Source: Arthrobacter_B sp038069765
GTDB taxonomy: Bacteria; Actinomycetota; Actinomycetes; Actinomycetales; Micrococcaceae
Assembly: GCF_038069765.1 (NCBI RefSeq)
Contig: NZ_JBBPFS010000001.1
Coordinates: 310,001-374,000 of the forward strand
Direction of reading: 5' to 3'
Length of the DNA stretch: 64,000 nucleotides
Made by a program: the position numbers and the translations under genes. Below are positions 61,633 to 64,000 of the stretch, one piece after another. Positions within the stretch are counted from its first letter, which is position 1, and each line of letters begins with the position of its first letter. The notes beneath the pieces are model-generated. The model was not told the origin of the DNA. It saw only the letters and a list, made by a program, of their open reading frames with translations, and searched no databases.

Positions 61633-62250
61633 TTAGCGGAGGTCGGCGGGCCCAGGTGCTGAGGAGCCCGACGACGCCGGCCGGGCCCGCAGGTGGGCGC
61701 GTTCACCCTGCGGACCGAACAGGGTGATGAATTCGACGGCGTTCAGGTCTGCGGTGCCCAGCCAGTGCGGCAGGCGGGTGTTGAACTCCGCGGCTTCTCC
61801 CGGATGCAGGACCAGTTCCTGCTCGCCGAGGACCAGCCGCAGCTTTCCGCTCAGCACATAGAGCCACTCATAGCCCTCATGCGTGCGGGGCTCGGGCACC
61901 GATGGTTTGCGCTGAGCCGGAAGGATGAACTTGTAGGCGCTGATTCCACCGGCCTTTTCCGTGAGCGGAATGATCACGGCCCCACCGCGTTTGATCGGCT
62001 GCATGTGTACGCGCGGATCGCCGGTTGCCGGCCCGCCCACCAGCTCGTCAATGGTCACGCCGTAGGTCCTGGCCAGCGGCAGCAGCAGTTCCAGGGTGGG
62101 CCGGCGCTGCCCGGATTCGAGCCTCGAGAGCGTACTCACGGAAATGCCGGTTGCTGTCGAAAGCGCTGCCAGTGTTGTGTTGCGGTCGGACCGCAGAGTG
62201 CGGAGCCGGGGCCCGACTCCGCGCAGCGTGTCGTTTTCATCTGTGCTCAT
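61633..62250 (-). CDS. XRE-family regulator with cupin domain
   Basis: A 205-residue regulator: N-terminal helix-turn-helix (VGPRLRTLRSDRNTTLAALS, TATGISVSTLSRLESGQRRP) and C-terminal cupin (THEGYEWLYVLSGKLRLVLG, LVLHPGEAAEFNTRLPHWLG). The long frame to 62529 is rejected; the ATG at 62250 begins MSTDENDTLRGVG. Cupin-XRE proteins usually bind a small ligand and repress a neighbouring gene. It is divergent from the thioredoxin-reductase-like gene, with a 15-bp palindrome near its start. Confidence 0.87.
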   Translation of the reverse strand: MSTDENDTLRGVGPRLRTLRSDRNTTLAALSTATGISVSTLSRLESGQRRPTLELLLPLARTYGVTIDELVGGPATGDPRVHMQPIKRGGAVIIPLTEKAGGISAYKFILPAQRKPSVPEPRTHEGYEWLYVLSGKLRLVLGEQELVLHPGEAAEFNTRLPHWLGTADLNAVEFITLFGPQGERAHLRARPASSGSSAPGPADLR

Positions 62251-62259
62251 GACTCGAGT

Positions 62260-62274
62260 TTGCCATACCGGCAA
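62260..62274. promoter_or_regulatory. TTGCC-N5-GGCAA palindrome in the XRE-cupin / reductase divergent region
   Basis: TTGCC (62260-62264) and GGCAA (62270-62274) are inverted arms, 10 bp from the regulator start codon; TAAAGA just beyond (62275-62280) could be part of a rightward -10. Candidate operator. Confidence 0.45.
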
Positions 62275-62359
62275 TAAAGATTGCTGATGTGTCCAGGCCG
62301 GATCCAGACTGGGAGGACGGCCGGGGCAGTGCCCGGCGACACGAATTCTGGAGGAAACC

Positions 62360-63472
62360 ATGGCAGGGAATGAAAGCACGACGGCGGAGCGGACGGCGCA
62401 GGCAGCTGACCGGGCATCGGAGTACGACGTCGTCGTGGTCGGCGGTGCCGCAGCCGGCCTCAGCGGGGCACTGGCACTGGCCCGGGCGCGGCGGTCCGTG
62501 GCAGTGGTGGATGCCGGAGATCCGCGCAACGCCCCGGCTGCCCACGTTCACAACTACTTGGGGCGCGAGGGTGCGGCCCCGGGTGAGCTCTACAAAGTTG
62601 GCCGCGGTGAAGTGGCCGGCTACGGCGGCACTCTGATACCGGGCACGGTGTCCACCGTTACGCGGAATCCGGACGGACGGTTCGAGGTGCTGCTGGATGA
62701 CGGCCGGCTGCTGCGCGCGCGCCGGGTGCTGGCCGCTTCCGGCGCCCGGGACGTGCTGCCGGATGTTCCCGGACTCGCGGAGCACTGGGGCACCGGAGTG
62801 CTGCACTGCCCATACTGCCACGGCTGGGAAGTTCAGGACCGGGCCATCGGTATCCTGGCATCGGACCTTGGAGCGGCCCTCCACCAGGCGCTGCTGTGGC
62901 GGCAGTGGAGCGATGACGTTGTCCTGTTCCTGAACGGATGCGGCGAGCCGGACGACGGACAGGCCGAGCAATTGGCCGCCCGCGGGATCCGGGTGGTGAG
63001 CGGCGAAGTTGCAGCAGTCGAGAGCACAACTGGTGAAGGCGAACCGGTGCTGTCCGGGGTCCGGCTGAGCTCCGGGGAACTGGTGCCGCGGCAGGCCGTG
63101 GTGGTGTTCTCGCGGCTCAGTGCACGGGCCGGATATCTTGCGGACCTGGGCATCAAGCCCGAGGAGCAGTTTATGGGTGAGCTTTCCATTGGTACGGCTG
63201 TGCCGGTCGATCCCGCGGGTGCCACGAGCATCCCCGGGGTCTACGCCGCCGGAAACCTGGCCGTGCCCATGATGCAGGTGATTGGCTCGGCTGCTGCGGG
63301 GCTTGCCGCCGGTGCTGCCATCAACGGCGATCTGATGGCCGAGGACACTGCGGAGGCCGTTGCCGCGTCCCGGCAGCGAGGCCTGCAGGACAGTGGCCCG
63401 GGCCGGCGGCTACAGCAGGTACAGCGGGGACGGCTGCGTCAGGAAGTCGCCCGGATGCGTGACGGGAGCTGA
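62360..63472 (+). CDS. Thioredoxin-reductase-like FAD/NAD(P) oxidoreductase
   Basis: A 370-residue flavoprotein. FAD loop YDVVVVGGAAAGLSGALALA; redox-type Cys pair in GTGVLHCPYCHGWEVQDRAI; closing segment SIPGVYAAGNLAVPMMQVIG. The second nucleotide site (IGILASDLGAALHQALLWRQ) lacks the classical GxGxxG, so NADPH binding by this domain is doubtful; such TrxR-like proteins can use other donors. The basic C-terminal 40 residues extend past the fold and overlap the opposing TetR gene by 63 nt. Probably controlled by the divergent XRE-cupin protein. Confidence 0.85.
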   Translation: MAGNESTTAERTAQAADRASEYDVVVVGGAAAGLSGALALARARRSVAVVDAGDPRNAPAAHVHNYLGREGAAPGELYKVGRGEVAGYGGTLIPGTVSTVTRNPDGRFEVLLDDGRLLRARRVLAASGARDVLPDVPGLAEHWGTGVLHCPYCHGWEVQDRAIGILASDLGAALHQALLWRQWSDDVVLFLNGCGEPDDGQAEQLAARGIRVVSGEVAAVESTTGEGEPVLSGVRLSSGELVPRQAVVVFSRLSARAGYLADLGIKPEEQFMGELSIGTAVPVDPAGATSIPGVYAAGNLAVPMMQVIGSAAAGLAAGAAINGDLMAEDTAEAVAASRQRGLQDSGPGRRLQQVQRGRLRQEVARMRDGS

Positions 63473-64000
63473 GAGCATCCCCGCGCAGGAGTCGATGAGG
63501 AAGTAGCCGACGCCGGCCCAGTTGGCCTTTTCCACTCCGTCCTGGACGCGCGCCTCGTATTCGCCGCACACCCCAAGCACCATGTTCCCGAGGATCCAGG
63601 ACCGGCCGTGCAGCACGGTGTTGGACGTGCCGCCGAGGGTGCCCTGGACGCGGCGGATCAGGTCCTCGGTCACCGGACTGGCTGTGGCGGTGCGGGCAAG
63701 GATCCCGTGGACGGAGGGGACCGCACGGATCTGGGACAGAAAGCGGGCGCGCCAGCTCGGAACCGGCAGCGAGGCAAGATGTTCGGTCCACGGCAGGATC
63801 AGGCAGGCCAGCAGGTCCGTCAGCGAGGCGTCGGCGCCCAGGGTCTCGGCCAGCTCCGACCGGCGCCGGTTCGTCTCGTCAACGTGGCGGGTGACCAGAG
63901 CGCGCAGCAGATCCTCGCGTCCGCCAAAGTGATAGGCGACGGCGGAGTGATTGGCCGTCCCGGCATGCTCGGCAATCCTTCGGTTGGAGACGGCATCGAT
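63410..64000 (-). CDS. TetR-family regulator, 5' partial
   Basis: The frame is open to the right edge, so the N-terminus is outside the window. Visible: the second half of the helix-turn-helix (IDAVSNRRIAEHAGTANHSA then VAYHFGGREDLLRALVTRHV), then an all-helical effector domain of about 165 residues ending SAPVTHPGDFLTQPSPLYLL. Its 3' end overlaps the end of the opposing reductase gene. Effector and targets unknown. Confidence 0.85.
   Translation of the reverse strand: MDAVSNRRIAEHAGTANHSAVAYHFGGREDLLRALVTRHVDETNRRRSELAETLGADASLTDLLACLILPWTEHLASLPVPSWRARFLSQIRAVPSVHGILARTATASPVTEDLIRRVQGTLGGTSNTVLHGRSWILGNMVLGVCGEYEARVQDGVEKANWAGVGYFLIDSCAGMLSAPVTHPGDFLTQPSPLYLL

Noticed and set aside
59097..61706. 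869-codon minus-strand frame opposite the YhgE-like and dehydrogenase genes
   Set aside because: Same antisense artefact; both plus-strand proteins have clear family features.

Overview
The window is high-G+C, gene-dense DNA from an actinomycete, most likely Arthrobacter or a close relative in the Micrococcaceae. The evidence is the conserved order hisI - trpE - Trp-associated membrane protein - HGxxPAAW protein - trpC - trpB - trpA - lgt - gltB - gltD - pyk - ANTAR regulator, together with frequent GTG/TTG starts, 1, 4 or 8 nt gene overlaps and several apparently leaderless transcripts. No rRNA, CRISPR array, transposase, integrase or phage gene was seen.

Layout. 1-4.6 kb holds a DUF808 membrane protein cut by the left edge, then a leftward group: dihydrofolate-reductase-like protein, alpha/beta hydrolase, two unknown proteins and a DinB-like TIGR03085 protein. 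4.68-16.9 kb is the rightward hisI-trp-lgt-gltB block; gltD, a PadR-controlled membrane protein, pyk, a SHOCT protein, a small LuxR protein, the ANTAR regulator and tRNA-Leu(CAA) follow to 23.06 kb. 23.4-37.0 kb is a myo-inositol catabolism locus: iolC, a Cgl0159-type aldolase, iolD, iolE, iolG, iolH and an iolT-like transporter run rightward; iolB and a GntR regulator run leftward; an FrcBCA-type sugar ABC importer is divergent from the regulator. Four copies of a 10-bp operator-like sequence lie at the four promoters of this locus, two of them overlapping the -35 box in the same way. Every step from inositol to the aldolase products is covered; the usual last enzyme, IolA, is not in the window.

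37.0-44.8 kb is a mixed stretch (5'-3' exonuclease, Nudix hydrolase, DMT exporter with a divergent LysR regulator, two GNAT enzymes, an MFS pump, an APC amino-acid permease), with a visibly more A/T-rich part around 40.6-43.3 kb. 44.8-52.6 kb is the least familiar unit. A two-component system with an acidic, Pro-rich exported protein runs leftward. Divergent from it runs a tightly coupled operon of a phosphotransferase-fold kinase, a GH57-like glucan enzyme and an ABC exporter. Two 12-bp direct repeats, 60 bp apart, lie between the two units. 52.6-58.9 kb is accessory DNA: small membrane proteins, a broken TetR gene, GNAT enzymes, a kinase-like protein, an ACT-domain protein and an NmrA-like oxidoreductase. 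59.1-64 kb carries a YhgE/Pip-type membrane protein, an alcohol dehydrogenase that appears to lack the structural zinc lobe, a divergent XRE-cupin regulator / thioredoxin-reductase-like pair with a palindrome between them, and a TetR regulator cut by the right edge.
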